Source: Anthracocystis setariae | Lineage: Eukaryota; Basidiomycota; Ustilaginomycetes; Ustilaginales; Ustilaginaceae | DNA length: 64,000 nt | Reading direction: 5' to 3' | Assembly (NCBI GenBank): GCA_928724745.1 | Contig: CAKMXJ010000007.1 | Coordinates: 434,001 to 498,000, forward strand | Shown here: one piece after another, positions 54,001 through 64,000 of the stretch | Numbering within the stretch: position 1 is the first letter of the stretch | How the letters are laid out: every line of letters begins with the position of its first letter | The notes under the pieces: model-generated | Database searches by the model: none | What the model saw: only the letters and a program-made list of their open reading frames with translations | Told to the model about the DNA's origin: nothing | Position numbers and translations under genes: made by a program

Positions 54001-55057
54001 GAAGTCGCCTGTTCTGGGTGCCAGCGAGCCTGTTCAGCCCCGGGGTAACTTGATGGCTGCCTTCGCCAACGAGACGACCGCCTTGACCGTGGCTCCTGTT
54101 TCGTCCATCCGCTCGGTGCTGTACCACCCCACCTTTGCTCGCCGACACATTCTCTCGGTCAAGAGCTTCACCCGTGACGACCTGCACGCTCTCTTCTCGG
54201 TTGCTACCGAGATGCGTGTTGCTGTCGAGCGACAGGGTTCGATCGACCTGCTCCGCGGCCGTGTTCTGGCGACGCTGTTCTACGAGGAGTCGACGCGTAC
54301 GTCGTGCTCGTTCGAGGCTGCCATGCTCCGTCTCGGTGGTCAGGTGGTCAAGGTGAACCCAGACAAGTCTTCGGTGCAGAAGGGCGAGTCGATCCCGGAC
54401 ACTGTGCGCACTCTGGCCTGCTATGCTGACGCTGTTGTGATGCGCCACCCGGCTGCTGGCAGTGTGCACCTGGCTGCCAAGTACTCGCCTGTGCCTGTGA
54501 TCTCGGGCGGTGAATCGTCGATCGAGCACCCCACTCAGGCTCTGCTCGACACGTTCGCCATCCGTGAAGAGATGGGAACTGTTGCTGGTCTGACCATCAC
54601 GATGGTGGGTGACCTCAAGTACGGCCGCACTGTGCACAGTCTGGTTCAGCTGCTGTGCCTGTACGGTGTCACGGTCAACTACGTCAGCCCCGAGTCGCTC
54701 AAGATGCCCGAGGATGTCAAGCAGGCTGTGGCACGCAAAGGTATCAAGCAGTACGAGTCTACTGTTCTCAGCGACGACATCCTCGCGCGTACCGATGTTC
54801 TGTATGTGACTCGTGTTCAGAAGGAGCGCTTCCCCGATGTGGCCTCGTACGAGGCTGTCAAGGACAGCTACGTGGTGGACAACGCGACGCTCGCCAAGTG
54901 CAAGCCTACCACCATTGTTCTGCACCCGTTGCCCAAGAACAACGAGTTGGCGGATGACCTCGAGTACGACCCGCGTGCGGCTTGGTGGCGCCAGGTCAAG
55001 TACGGTCTGTACCTGCGCATGGCTCTGCTTGCTATGGTTCTTCACCACCGTGCTTAG
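48039..55057 (+). CDS. URA2: CAD-type pyrimidine enzyme: CPSase II / aspartate carbamoyltransferase
   Basis: Catalyses the first two steps of UMP synthesis: carbamoyl phosphate from glutamine, then carbamoyl aspartate. Exons 48039-48243 and 48402-55057 give 2,286 residues; the splice rebuilds FQT-GMVGY. Order: glutamine amidotransferase with nucleophile in FGICLGHQ (near 331); two CPSase ATP-grasp halves starting near 482 ([18 protein letters not shown]) and 1021 ([16 protein letters not shown]); an allosteric MGS-like region; a dihydroorotase-like domain from about 1520 whose metal-binding HxH is replaced ([11 protein letters not shown]), so inactive as in yeast Ura2; and ATCase from about 1985 with STRT and HPLP. 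It is expected in the cytosol, with UTP feedback as in relatives. Codons are strongly C-ending. Confidence 0.97.
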
Positions 55058-55880
55058 ATGGCGACTCGTCATTTCGCCCCCGTTTGCTCCATTGCTCCAT
55101 CGCACCACTTGCCACTTACATTATCTGTATAAGAATCGTTATGCCAGGCTTCACAGATCTTGCTCGGTTGGCTGTTCGAGCGGTCAATCCGGGTTGGATC
55201 TGATGATCTTGTCTCTTCCGCCCCGTTCACTGTTGAAATCTCTAGAAGAAATGTTATGTTGTTTTGTTCCCAGGTTTTGTTACAGTCTGCCACTGAAACA
55301 ATGCAGGCTTGCCGTGGTATCAACGAATGAGAACAAGTGCAGGGCGGTTAGAGTCGATCAGGAGGCTATCGGACCGTGTCTCGGAGCAAAGATTCCGACA
55401 CAGCCGTGCAGCGCGCTAACGAAAGTGGAGGTCATCTCGCCCCGCGCGCACGCAGAACGAGAGATGACTGCAACATACTGTACAGAAAATCCCGTACTGT
55501 ATTTGGTGATGACAGTTTTGACACACGCTTTCCGAAAGCCGGGAGAAGGCGTTGCGGGTCAGAAGAGGAGGCGTCTGCATTCGCCAAATTCTTCACTGGG
55601 TCCCTCATGTTCACCGGTTCTCGCATGTAGCCGTGTTCAGTCATCGAATCGTTCAAGCTCTTGTTCTACCACTCAGTAGAATCAGCAGGATCGTATAGGA
55701 TCTTTGGTCACCAACGCACAAAAACGGTCTCAGCGCCAAACCACTCGATCGGTAGCTTGGTCAACGCTGCTTCCTAGCTTCGTTCTGTTCTGCCTCCACC
55801 CTCTCGTATAGACAGCTGGAATATTGAAACGTTATACAGGCAGGCACCAACATCCAACAGCCTCGATCGAGCTAGCAACC
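55058..55880. other. Intergenic, 0.8 kb
   Basis: 3' region of URA2 and promoter of the SEC14-like gene. Two TACTGTA-type motifs occur near 55486-55500. Short frames on both strands are not supported as genes. Confidence 0.55.
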
Positions 55881-57215
55881 ATGCCGCCATCAACCGAGTC
55901 GTCGACGTCTTTCGCAGCCTCATCCTCGGAGCCCAAGACGCCTCCCTTCAACCGCTATGCAAGCTGGACTGCCAGTCCAAGCAAACCCACGCCTGCAAAA
56001 TCGTCGACATCCGGCGCTTCCACCCCAACTTCACTCAAGAAGCGATTCGCCTCGTTCACCCGCTCTTCTGCCTCTTCTGCCGCCGGAACACTGTCCCAAG
56101 GCGCATCCCCACATTCCACCAGTCCCCTCGACGAAAGCTGCCAAGCCATCGAGCGCCTCGACCTTACCAAAGCCGCTGCTGGCACTCGCACTCCCAAACA
56201 GACCAGACCTGGCTCCGAGACGCCGCACGATAAATCCGCACCGGCCTCCCTGCACCAACAAAGCCCACGCAACTCAGAAGATGTCTTCTCTGCACCTCAC
56301 AAAACTGCCGACGAGATCAACGAGGACTCGCCGCTCCAACGCGTGCTCAACAGTCCCAACGCAAATCCACTCCCCGGTCACCCTGGAAATCTCACGGCTG
56401 CCCAGACCAAGGCGCTGCACGAACTAACCCATCTACTGCGACACGAAGGCGTGCTGGCGGACTCGGATTCGCAGACGCCTCTGTTTATCGAGACCAGGCT
56501 GCTGCGCTTCCTCAGGGCACGACAGTTCAACGTCGACGCAGCCAAGCTCATGTATCTCAAAGCTGTGGCTTGGAAGAACGAGGTGGAGCTGGACCGGCTC
56601 GTGCGCGAGTTTGAGTTCACGGAAAGGGATGAAGTCGCGCAGCATGGTTGGTGCATGTACTTTCACAAAACCGATCGGCTCGGTCGACCGATTTTCATTC
56701 AGGATCTTGGCAATATGGATGCCACCAACGTGTTTCGCAAGACGACGCCGGATCGGATTATCAAGAACTTTGCGGTCACGCTCGAGCTCGCCGAACGACA
56801 TCGATACGAAGCGTGCACGATCGCCGCCGGACGATGGGTGGACGACAACTACATGGTGGTCAATCTGGCGGGTATGGGGCTTTCGACGTTTTGGACGATG
56901 AAGGCGCAGCTGCAACAGTTGTTGGCGATTTTGGATAATAACTTCCCCGAGTTGTCCGGCAGGGTGCAGATCATCAATGCGCCCTACATGTTTAGCACAA
57001 TGTGGTCGTGGGTCAAGGGATGGTTGCCCGTAGCGACCGTGGAGAAGATCGATATTGCAGGGGCGGATTACCACGAGAGGTTGTGGGAGTATGTGAGCAG
57101 AGAGGATTGGCCCAAGAGTTTGGGCGGCGAGTGCGAGTGTACCGGTGACAAGGGGTGCAGGAAGGCTGATTTGGGACCTTGGGATAAGAGGCTTGTAAGG
57201 ACCGCGGATCTTTGA
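55881..57215 (+). CDS. SEC14-type CRAL-TRIO phosphatidylinositol transfer protein
   Basis: Single exon, 444 residues. The ATG at 55881 has the context CAACCATGCC. Residues 1-165 are Ser/Thr/Pro-rich and probably disordered, an extension beyond the usual length of about 300 residues. The CRAL-TRIO N domain follows (LLRFLRARQFNVDAAKLMYL), then the lipid-binding lobe with GRPIFIQDLGNMD, an MVVNLAGMGLSTFW strand, NNFPELSGRVQIINAPYMFSTMWSWVKGWL and LPKSLGGEC-like WPKSLGGECEC. Family members exchange phosphatidylinositol and phosphatidylcholine at Golgi or plasma membrane. Which ligands this one binds is not known. Confidence 0.9.
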   Translation: MPPSTESSTSFAASSSEPKTPPFNRYASWTASPSKPTPAKSSTSGASTPTSLKKRFASFTRSSASSAAGTLSQGASPHSTSPLDESCQAIERLDLTKAAAGTRTPKQTRPGSETPHDKSAPASLHQQSPRNSEDVFSAPHKTADEINEDSPLQRVLNSPNANPLPGHPGNLTAAQTKALHELTHLLRHEGVLADSDSQTPLFIETRLLRFLRARQFNVDAAKLMYLKAVAWKNEVELDRLVREFEFTERDEVAQHGWCMYFHKTDRLGRPIFIQDLGNMDATNVFRKTTPDRIIKNFAVTLELAERHRYEACTIAAGRWVDDNYMVVNLAGMGLSTFWTMKAQLQQLLAILDNNFPELSGRVQIINAPYMFSTMWSWVKGWLPVATVEKIDIAGADYHERLWEYVSREDWPKSLGGECECTGDKGCRKADLGPWDKRLVRTADL

Positions 57216-58154
57216 AGACGGAGAAGGAGAATGGACAGTTGAATGAGATTTGGTGCGAGCTAGGGTAGTATCAAGTGTTTGAAAGGTGGTGCTTTCGTGG
57301 CTTGTATGCATTTCAAAGCAATAACTTAGATCAGACAGTAGTGCTTTTTCCAGATGGGTCGCGATCAGGTGCGTGTGTTGAGTGGATTCTCAATTCGTGA
57401 ATCCGCAGGTGCTGAGGCAGTCAGCTGTCCAAAGCCTTGACGTCGTGCAGCAGCAGCAGCAGCAGCAGGAGGAGGAGGAGGAGGAGGACGAGGAGGCTTG
57501 ATCGTAACCTATATTCAGGAGAAACATAACGGACCTTGTGGCACTTTGTGACAGCGGAAACTTTGGGATGGCGTTCAAGCGTATCTAGAGTCAGAACTCG
57601 ATTGCAACATTTCTCTTGAAGAAGAGCTGCAACGCCAAGTCAATGCTGGCACACTCGATCACGACGGAAAACATGTCAGACCCTACTCGCGTCAAGCTTC
57701 TGGATCCAATTCTACCGCCTTTCAAATCTGTACGATCTCATTCGAGCTCACTCACCCTCTGCTGTCGAGGGTCAGGTTGTTTCGTAAGCTGCTTTCGCTG
57801 ATCGACCTCTGCGAGCACTCGGTTCATAAGTGGCTCGCGCGATGGTACGGCCAGATTTGACCAAGTCGGCAACGGTCCCTTTCTTCGGAGGAGAAACAAA
57901 TGGTTTGAGCTGGCGGAGGGAAGGGAAGGCAAGACCAGGCGAAAAAAAAAATGCCAAGGGAGGCGCGAGATGTAGTTGCGTTTGCGATTTCCGCTTCGTA
58001 TGTCGGCGTTGCAAACGGCGCAGGTTTTCACTTTGGCTGCAGTCGATTGTTTAAGCCGGGGATTGGGTGGAATGGACGCATGTCATAAGGTATCGTTTCG
58101 GAACGTGTTTGTCATTGCTGACGGTGTGATGTTGAATGACTGTAGATGTGTAGA
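57216..58154. other. Intergenic, 0.9 kb, with an open stretch of unclear status
   Basis: Contains the CAG/GAG repeat at 57448-57495. A plus-strand stretch of 101 codons (57555-57857) preceded by an acceptor-like GTGACAG is open and reads like protein (AYLESEL, LEEELQRQV), but the opposite strand is also open and no convincing first exon was found. I do not call a gene. Confidence 0.4.
57448..57495. repeat. Compound trinucleotide repeat (CAG)7(GAG)n
   Basis: Seven CAG units, then six GAG, one GAC and two GAG units. In one plus frame this would be poly-Gln then poly-Glu. Confidence 0.92.
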
Positions 58155-58595
58155 TCACTCCTCGTCGTCGTATGCGGTGATCTCTTGACGTGCGCGGTTA
58201 GGAACTGTAGGTGCAACAGAGATAACTTTCGTCAGCGTATACCACTTCAATCGTGTAGCTCTTCGGGCGCTTTAAGCCGAACTTACGAGGATACGATGTA
58301 GGCACCTTCTCAGCGGGCTTCCAACCGTATGCTTTGCGAATAGGAGGAACTGTGACCACAGCAATCGGACCAACCGAGCCGATAAGGAGCGAAAAGAATA
58401 CTACCGGGTGCTCGTGCGCCGCATATTGCTGTTCAACATGTCAGCAAGGGATAAAATAAGCAAGCAAAGTCAGTGTGTTGGTTCTAATTGAGGTAGCTGC
58501 TCGATTGTGACGGTCTGTCTGAGGCAGTTTGGAAGGACAACGGTACGTACAAGGTATCGGTATGTGCTTCGGAAGGGGGAGAAAAGCGAAGCCAT
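58155..58595 (-). CDS. NADH:ubiquinone oxidoreductase 9.5-kDa subunit (NDUFA3/NUO9.5-like)
   Basis: Three small exons (58595-58551, 58428-58287, 58204-58155) join in frame to 78 residues, each too short to stand out alone. Introns: GTACGT...GAACAG and GTAAGT...CTACAG. The product starts MASLFSPFRSTYRYL, then AAHEHPVVFFSLLIGSVGP (a single membrane helix), a VPPIRK motif, TSYP and a tail PNRARQEITAYDDEE. This matches the fungal complex I 9.5-kDa subunit in length, helix position and PPIR motif. It is a supernumerary membrane-arm subunit of the mitochondrial inner membrane. No cleavable presequence is evident. Confidence 0.88.
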
Positions 58596-61500
58596 CTTGG
58601 ATTTGGATTGTGCGGAAAGTCGCACGTGTAACCTCCTGTCGATAGAGTCTCCACTCGATTGTGAAGTGTGATCAGGTGAAGAGATGGTCAAGATAGCCGT
58701 TCACGATCAAGGCGGTGATACGACAAGGTAGTAAGCGTTTCGCAGTGATGAGCCGAATTCAAGGTTCAAAGCGTGATCGTCTCGAATTGCTCGGAACCGA
58801 ACCCAACCAAAATTAATCCAATGGCTGTATCTGTGTCGCGACCTGACAGCAAATTTCGTCCAAATCCTTTGCCATATCTCATCGGAAAAAAAAAACAAAG
58901 TGGAGCACGATTCCCCGATGGATCCACATCTGAAACAGGGGTGTTTTCAGCGGCAAACCACGATCTCATCCATCATCGAAATGCGTCCGACTCATCCGGC
59001 CAAATCATCATCAAGCGTTCAAAAGTGAGCTTTCAAACGATTTTCTCAGAGACACTGAGTTGGAAGTTGATCGCACAGACAAAGTGTCGATCGCGGGACA
59101 GCTCTGTCAGCAGGCACCGCCCAGTCAGGAACAGCCAAACCCAAAGCAGTGGGAGCGACGCATCTAGCTTGAAACAGACCACATGGCACAAGACGTGCCA
59201 AGAGGAATGCGGATTCAGGGACCAGCGCGATGGCACATGACTCACAAGTTACAAATTGAAACGGGGAATGGGGCCCTCTTTTCCTATTGTCGAACTGATT
59301 GGCTGTCAAACAGTACAGCACCGTCCCAAAAGAGTCGAGAAAAGAAAAGTTAGGTACGGACCGGTCCGGTGGTTCGATGGACATCTCGCCAACACGATCT
59401 ATGACAGCCGCGGAACGAAAATGGAATGAAACTGACGTCTCACGGAAGTGCGTTGTTAGGGGGGGACATTTGTGTCGGATGAATCAATCACGCTGCTTGA
59501 CCATTGCGTCAAAAAAAACCTCGCTATGATATTTGGCAGTCCCACACCTCCATAGCTTTTGCTATCCACATAAGAAAGCAACCGCGAAGGTCTTCATGCA
59601 GCCTGCGGATCTTTCTGAAGAGACGCGCATCGCGAGTTTCGGACAAACTATGAAACCTTGTGAGGAAGGAGGTGGACGGATTGGTGCACATTAACGGACG
59701 CTGTTGGACACAAGCGAAACCCAGTGTTAAATTCGCTGATAGATCATCGAGGCTCCATCAATTAAGGCTGTGTCCCGCATACGAGCGCCACTCGAGTCGC
59801 CGGATCAACCGGTGGACTAACCAGTCGAGAGCATTTCATTTGTTTTTACGAGGAAATGACTTGAGTTGAGTAGTGTAGCGACAAGAGGAGGGTTGAACCA
59901 ATGCGGAAGGCATATTATTGCAAAAGGTTAAACAGGCGATTTGACGCTTGTCGGAGTGCATAATTGCAGTGTACGATGTGGATTTTGCAGCTGTCAAAAA
60001 TGTCTCGATTTGAACTGAACTTACAGATCGAACAGCACAGTTGAATACAACAATTACAAGTGAACCTCCGAGATGCATAAATGTAGAGTTGAATAGCGCA
60101 CGATGTGGTCCATTCAACTGACCTCAAACTTTACCCACGACAGAAACATCTCTCCCACGCCGCCTGGTACTACATATATGCCTAAAGGCTATGCCAAGCT
60201 AGCCGCATAGTAGATCATGCATTGACTCTCCGCCTTACCTCAATCCCCGGCTGCTTAGGCAATGGACCATTCGCAAAGCTCAAACAACGACCCTGATCAT
60301 CGCCTAGGTACGATTTCGTTCCCCGCTCTAGCGCTTTAAACCGCAGAGTCGCCGTGGCCTTACACCATGAAGCCAAACCTCGCCGGGCAAGACCTGCACA
60401 AATCAAGCTTAACTTGTTGATGCCATAAGCGAGCCTTTGTCGTATCTCCTTACAGCCACAATCCATCCGTTGGTGCTACATTGACCCTTCTATCAGCCAC
60501 GCTACTGCTGGACCTGATTCACATCGAACACATGTTCAAGCTTTTAAGCATGTTGACCTTGGCTTGTTGAACCATGCCTTATGAATGGCCCGACCTATCT
60601 GGTTACAAGGCTCGCCAGCCATGCTTCGATGCGATATTGATTCTTGTCAGTGTAGCACAGATAAGCTTGATGATCTCAGCTTCTCAACCACAAACGGTGC
60701 AAAAGTGATGCAGTCGAAAACACTTCAACTTGGTATCTGCTTGTCAGCCTCATGACAGACACGGGTTGGAAACCAACCCCTTTCCTCGGAATTCGTTCGG
60801 TCGTTGCAAAGAGTCGAGCCGGAAGTTGATCCCAACCAACGTCGCATTGGTGGACATCGGTCGGATTAACCCTGTGTGTGGAATTGCAGTTCCAACCTCT
60901 CGTTCGACCAGGTTGTGAGCTTAGCCATTTAGACCTCCCGGAGAAAGCCGTAACAGTTGAATGATTGCCACACTTGCTGACAAGCACATGTTTTGCGAAT
61001 CGCATGTGGATTTGTCTCGTTCATCACATGCGAACTTTCATTAAATGTTCTGATCCAACGTCCTAAACCGCTCGTTTCGTACCTGTTTGTCAGTCCTTAG
61101 AAACGGTCGAGAACCCCAAACCGGAATATCGCAGGCCACGATTGTTCCTTAGCTTATTCGAAAGGCCTCAACAGAAGAGCATGTCCTCCTTTCATGATTG
61201 TGTGACAGAAACATTGCCGGTGAGACCGACCATACGTTCGAAAGCCGGATCAAATCCCGCGGAAATCCCTTCCATCCCAGTCCAAGCCGAGACACCCCAA
61301 CGCCCCATATCGCCATAGAAGCAACCTTGTTTTGCATGAGACGCAAGGTAAACAGACGGGCCGTAAGTGCGAATCAAATGTCATCGGGGCTTGCTGGGCG
61401 CTGGCTGGCGGCAAAGACCACTTCCAGCGTAGCGGCTGGCTGGGTTGGAGCCAGCAGGCGCCTAGTTGGAATACAGCAGATTCCGACAGAAGTGCTACGC

Positions 61501-62299
61501 AAACAAAGCAGCAGAGCGCGCCATGTACAGATGCAAATGAAAGCAATTGCATGATCAGAAAGTGCAATTTCGAGGAGCGCTGCATGGCGATGGGTCCGCT
61601 CCAAGGCCAGCCATCTTCCGGTGAACATGGACGAAAACCACTTGCGTTTGCAAACCGACTGGCCGTACCTATCGTGTAAAGGGTCTTCCGGGTTCCTTCG
61701 GAAATGTTTAGGGGTCCCGTCTCGTCTCACTTAGTATCACACCATGAGACCTTTCTTTTAGGGAGAGGGAGAGAAAAAGAAACAGACAGATGGGATCGTG
61801 GAAAGTCTCGGATCAACTTGTCAGAACCATTTTTGGTACTTGTACCGTTATCGAAATGTCTGACTTTGGAGCGGGCTTGATTTTTGATCCATTTTATTCT
61901 TTTCTTATTTTGAGGGAGATGAATTTCTACCGCACTGTACGGTACAGTGGAGTCGTTGTTTTTTTTTTCGCAATTTATTTCTTTTTTGTTATTGTTTTTT
62001 TTTTTTTTGTTTCGCTAGAATAGAATTCAAGGGCCGATGCTCCGACAGAGAGTGAACTACAGTAGTAACAGGCTCTCATTCAGGCAAAACAGACCGCCAA
62101 CGATCCAAGCCTCTGGTTACAAGGTTGACAGACTGTCGATCTTGCTGCGTCAAGACTGCTTGCCATCGGCTTGACGCGGCTCTCCTGCCCGAGACTTGCC
62201 CTTCCGTCGTTTCGCCTGTCATCAGATGCAGCATGTTGCGTTCATGTGGCTCAGTGTTGTCCCCAGGGGCAGCCATGCGCGCTCAAATCAACTCTAGCT
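58596..62299. other. Gene-free region, 3.7 kb
   Basis: No supportable gene on either strand. A perfect hairpin (GGGTTGG-AAA-CCAACCC, 60763-60779), an odd palindrome CACTGTAC-G-GTACAGTG (61932-61948) and T-rich tracts near 61961-62012 are the only structures noted. Confidence 0.5.
61932..61948. repeat. 17-bp palindrome CACTGTAC-G-GTACAGTG
   Basis: Another member of the TACTGTAC-type family; perfect 8-bp arms around one base. Confidence 0.7.
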
Positions 62300-63236
62300 G
62301 CGATGCCAATCCTGCCCTGCCCTGCCCTGCCCTGCCTGTACTCCCATTACCACTCCCACTCTCCCGTCATCACTGTACCTTGGAGTTCTGCTCCTGAGTT
62401 GACTAAGACCAATTTGCTCCTCGACAATCCATCAAGCCTCACCGTCGTGGATAAACTGATGCAAACCGTCTCTGCACCATCTCACTTCGAAAACACCTAC
62501 CTCCTCCCCTCCCCTCGTTTCATCTCCTCGTTTCCTGCGCTGCACGAGCTGAGCTTACCCTTTCGTCGTTCCGCTGCCGCCTCAGATTTTCAATTGCTCC
62601 TCCCTAGCCTTGCGCGAAACGATAGCCGCCTAACTCAGCTGAACAACGCAAGCTCAGCTTAATCATTTTAGCAGAGGCATCGCTCCAACTTCTCCCTCCG
62701 CTGTTTTCATCTCAGCCCATCTTTGCGTCGCTTCACCGTGGCCAAGTTACACTCCGCTACCTCCCCTTCGATTCAATTTGCGACGAAACGAACTCACTCA
62801 CAGACTCTGCCGCGCCTGCCTCAAACCTTTGGGCTCTCAGCTGCCGTCTCGTTTCACACCAATACTTTATTGTCTCACCTTTCTTTGACAGCTCCTTCCA
62901 CCAACGCATCTCTTGCCTACATCTACCATCCATACCCTTCCCCTTTTACCTCGAACCGAATTTCCGGTTTCGTCTCGTCTGTCTCACTCGTCAATCCGCA
63001 TTGCTATCGACCTTACCACCAACCTCACCACTTGATCATATATACCTGATACCTATCTTTCCGTCCTTGGGCTATCCCACAACGCTACTGGAACCAGCCG
63101 CAGGCTTTTCATACAACCTCAACGTTGCCGCCCTATTCACGATCCTCACATCGCTCTTGCAACCGGCCGTTTTCTCACCACCCGTCCGAGTATCTAAAGG
63201 GAAGCGCGCAGCTTCCCGCTCTCCGATCGATTCAAC
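62300..63236 (+). promoter_or_regulatory. Pyrimidine-rich promoter/leader of the last gene
   Basis: C/T-rich sequence, including a CCCTG pentamer run at about 62311-62336, continues to the ATG at 63237. It resembles the 15.5-16.47 kb leader of the SFP1-like gene. Open frames here lack recognisable content. Confidence 0.5.
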
Positions 63237-64000
63237 ATGGCAAGCGCAGTGTTGATGGCCTCCACAAAGTCGCTCGGCAGCCGCCACAACTCTCATTCCA
63301 ACCTGATCAGGTCCGACAGCTTAACGGACTGGGTCTCGAACTCTCGTGACAACACACCCAAGACCAACACCGCCATGGTAACGCACAGCACTCTGGCTCG
63401 CCAGGACAGCCTCTCCAGCTTGACCGACGGTTTCGACATTGTATCGCCTACAGCACTTTCGTGGAACAATGCTGAAGAGACCAAGATCGTCGGCTTGAAC
63501 AACGCCGATGACTATCTCTCTAATCTGGCGGCCCACTCGATTGGTAAGTGTCCTCCGCATTCCCAAGACTCCATGCCGGTAAGGTGTGGACTAACATCCT
63601 GTCGACCATCTTGCTTGATCGAAACAGACCTCAAGACATCTTTCACCGAGACATTACACGTCGATGACTTCTTCCAAGACTCGATGTCCAACTCCAGCAG
63701 TCCGTATCTTGGCATGACCATCAACCTTCCAGGCTGGAACAGTGGGCCTGAGGTGGTTGGAGGTCTCACGGACTCGGATGTGGATTCACCTGAAGGCGTC
63801 TGGTACGGTCAGACACATAGCATCACAGCCAAGAACGTTCGTAGAGGAACCAACGCACCCGACTTTGCTCTCAACGTCGATAACTTGGATCAGGAAGCCT
63901 CTCCCGGCGCGCCCACCGCTGCCAGACTCGACTCTCTGAATCCAGCCACTCCACCCATCGGCGGTGATAGTCCCGGACTGCTTGGTGCTCCAGCTCGTTC
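63237..64000 (+). CDS. Unidentified Ser/Asp-rich protein, 5' part only
   Basis: Starts at the ATG at 63237 (TTCAACATGG). Exon 1 (63237-63543) and exon 2 (63628 to the window end) splice in frame through GTAAGT...AAACAG; about 226 residues are visible without a stop. The sequence is rich in Ser, Asn and Asp, with SLSSLTDGFDIVSPTALSW and DLKTSFTETLHVDDFFQD as the most structured parts. I do not recognise the family. The long CT-rich leader and low-complexity start are like those of fungal regulators, but that is only an impression. Confidence 0.7.
   Translation, partial: MASAVLMASTKSLGSRHNSHSNLIRSDSLTDWVSNSRDNTPKTNTAMVTHSTLARQDSLSSLTDGFDIVSPTALSWNNAEETKIVGLNNADDYLSNLAAHSIGKCPPHSQDSMPVRCGLTSCRPSCLIETDLKTSFTETLHVDDFFQDSMSNSSSPYLGMTINLPGWNSGPEVVGGLTDSDVDSPEGVWYGQTHSITAKNVRRGTNAPDFALNVDNLDQEASPGAPTAARLDSLNPATPPIGGDSPGLLGAPAR

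Noticed and set aside
48365..55108. A 2,247-codon open frame antisense to URA2
   Set aside because: Very long, but it is the by-product of the C-ending codon bias of URA2, which removes stop codons from the antisense frame. The sense strand is a clear CAD enzyme, and the antisense product is low-complexity Val/Asp/Leu/Arg-rich.
60763..60779. GGGTTGG-AAA-CCAACCC hairpin as a terminator or tRNA-like element
   Set aside because: A 7-bp stem alone is weak evidence, it has no T-run and no tRNA A/B boxes nearby. No tRNA or rRNA gene could be supported anywhere in the window.
1..64000. CRISPR arrays, operons or bacterial elements
   Set aside because: Spliceosomal introns, LTR/YR retroelements and protein families show this is a fungal nuclear genome; no regularly spaced repeat-spacer array is present.

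Overview
The window is nuclear DNA of a smut-type basidiomycete (Ustilaginales-like). This rests on compact genes with short GT-AG introns, strong C-ending codon bias in housekeeping genes, a Rua1-type C-terminal domain known from Ustilago, and basidiomycete transposon families. The species cannot be named from the sequence alone.

Layout. About 2.2-9.85 kb is a DNA-transposon island: a three-exon Tnp2/CACTA-type transposase on the minus strand, a spliced coiled-coil protein on the plus strand, and between them a broken 5' fragment of eEF2. Inverted-repeat clusters lie at both flanks. About 9.85-15.5 kb has no gene I can support. From 16.4 to 32.1 kb there is a run of ordinary host genes: an SFP1-like C2H2 factor, ornithine carbamoyltransferase, a Fold-I aminotransferase, a GVP36-like BAR protein, a Gln-rich membrane protein, a Rua1_C-domain regulator, CMS1 and an ING/PHD protein.

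From 32.5 to 47.1 kb lies a nested retroelement. A tyrosine-recombinase (Ngaro/DIRS-like) element carries gag, RT-RNase H and YR genes with split direct repeats in the order A1 ... B1-A2-B2. A complete Ty3/Gypsy chromovirus (9,705 bp, two 1,114-bp LTRs, AGAGG target duplication) is inserted between its gag and RT genes. The Gypsy element carries an extra spliced gene, antisense to gag and pol, whose product has a Zn2Cys6-like cysteine pattern that is only formed after splicing.

From 48.0 to 58.6 kb host genes resume: the 2,286-residue CAD-type pyrimidine enzyme (URA2), a SEC14-type lipid transfer protein, and a 78-residue complex I subunit encoded in three small exons. About 58.6-63.2 kb is gene-poor. 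It ends in a pyrimidine-rich leader before an unidentified gene that runs off the window.

OTC and the ATCase domain of URA2 both consume carbamoyl phosphate (arginine and pyrimidine branches). SFP1-like, CMS1 and ING proteins belong to growth, ribosome assembly and chromatin control. The host genes otherwise look unlinked in function. The two retroelements have identical or nearly identical repeats and intact catalytic motifs, so transposition here looks recent.
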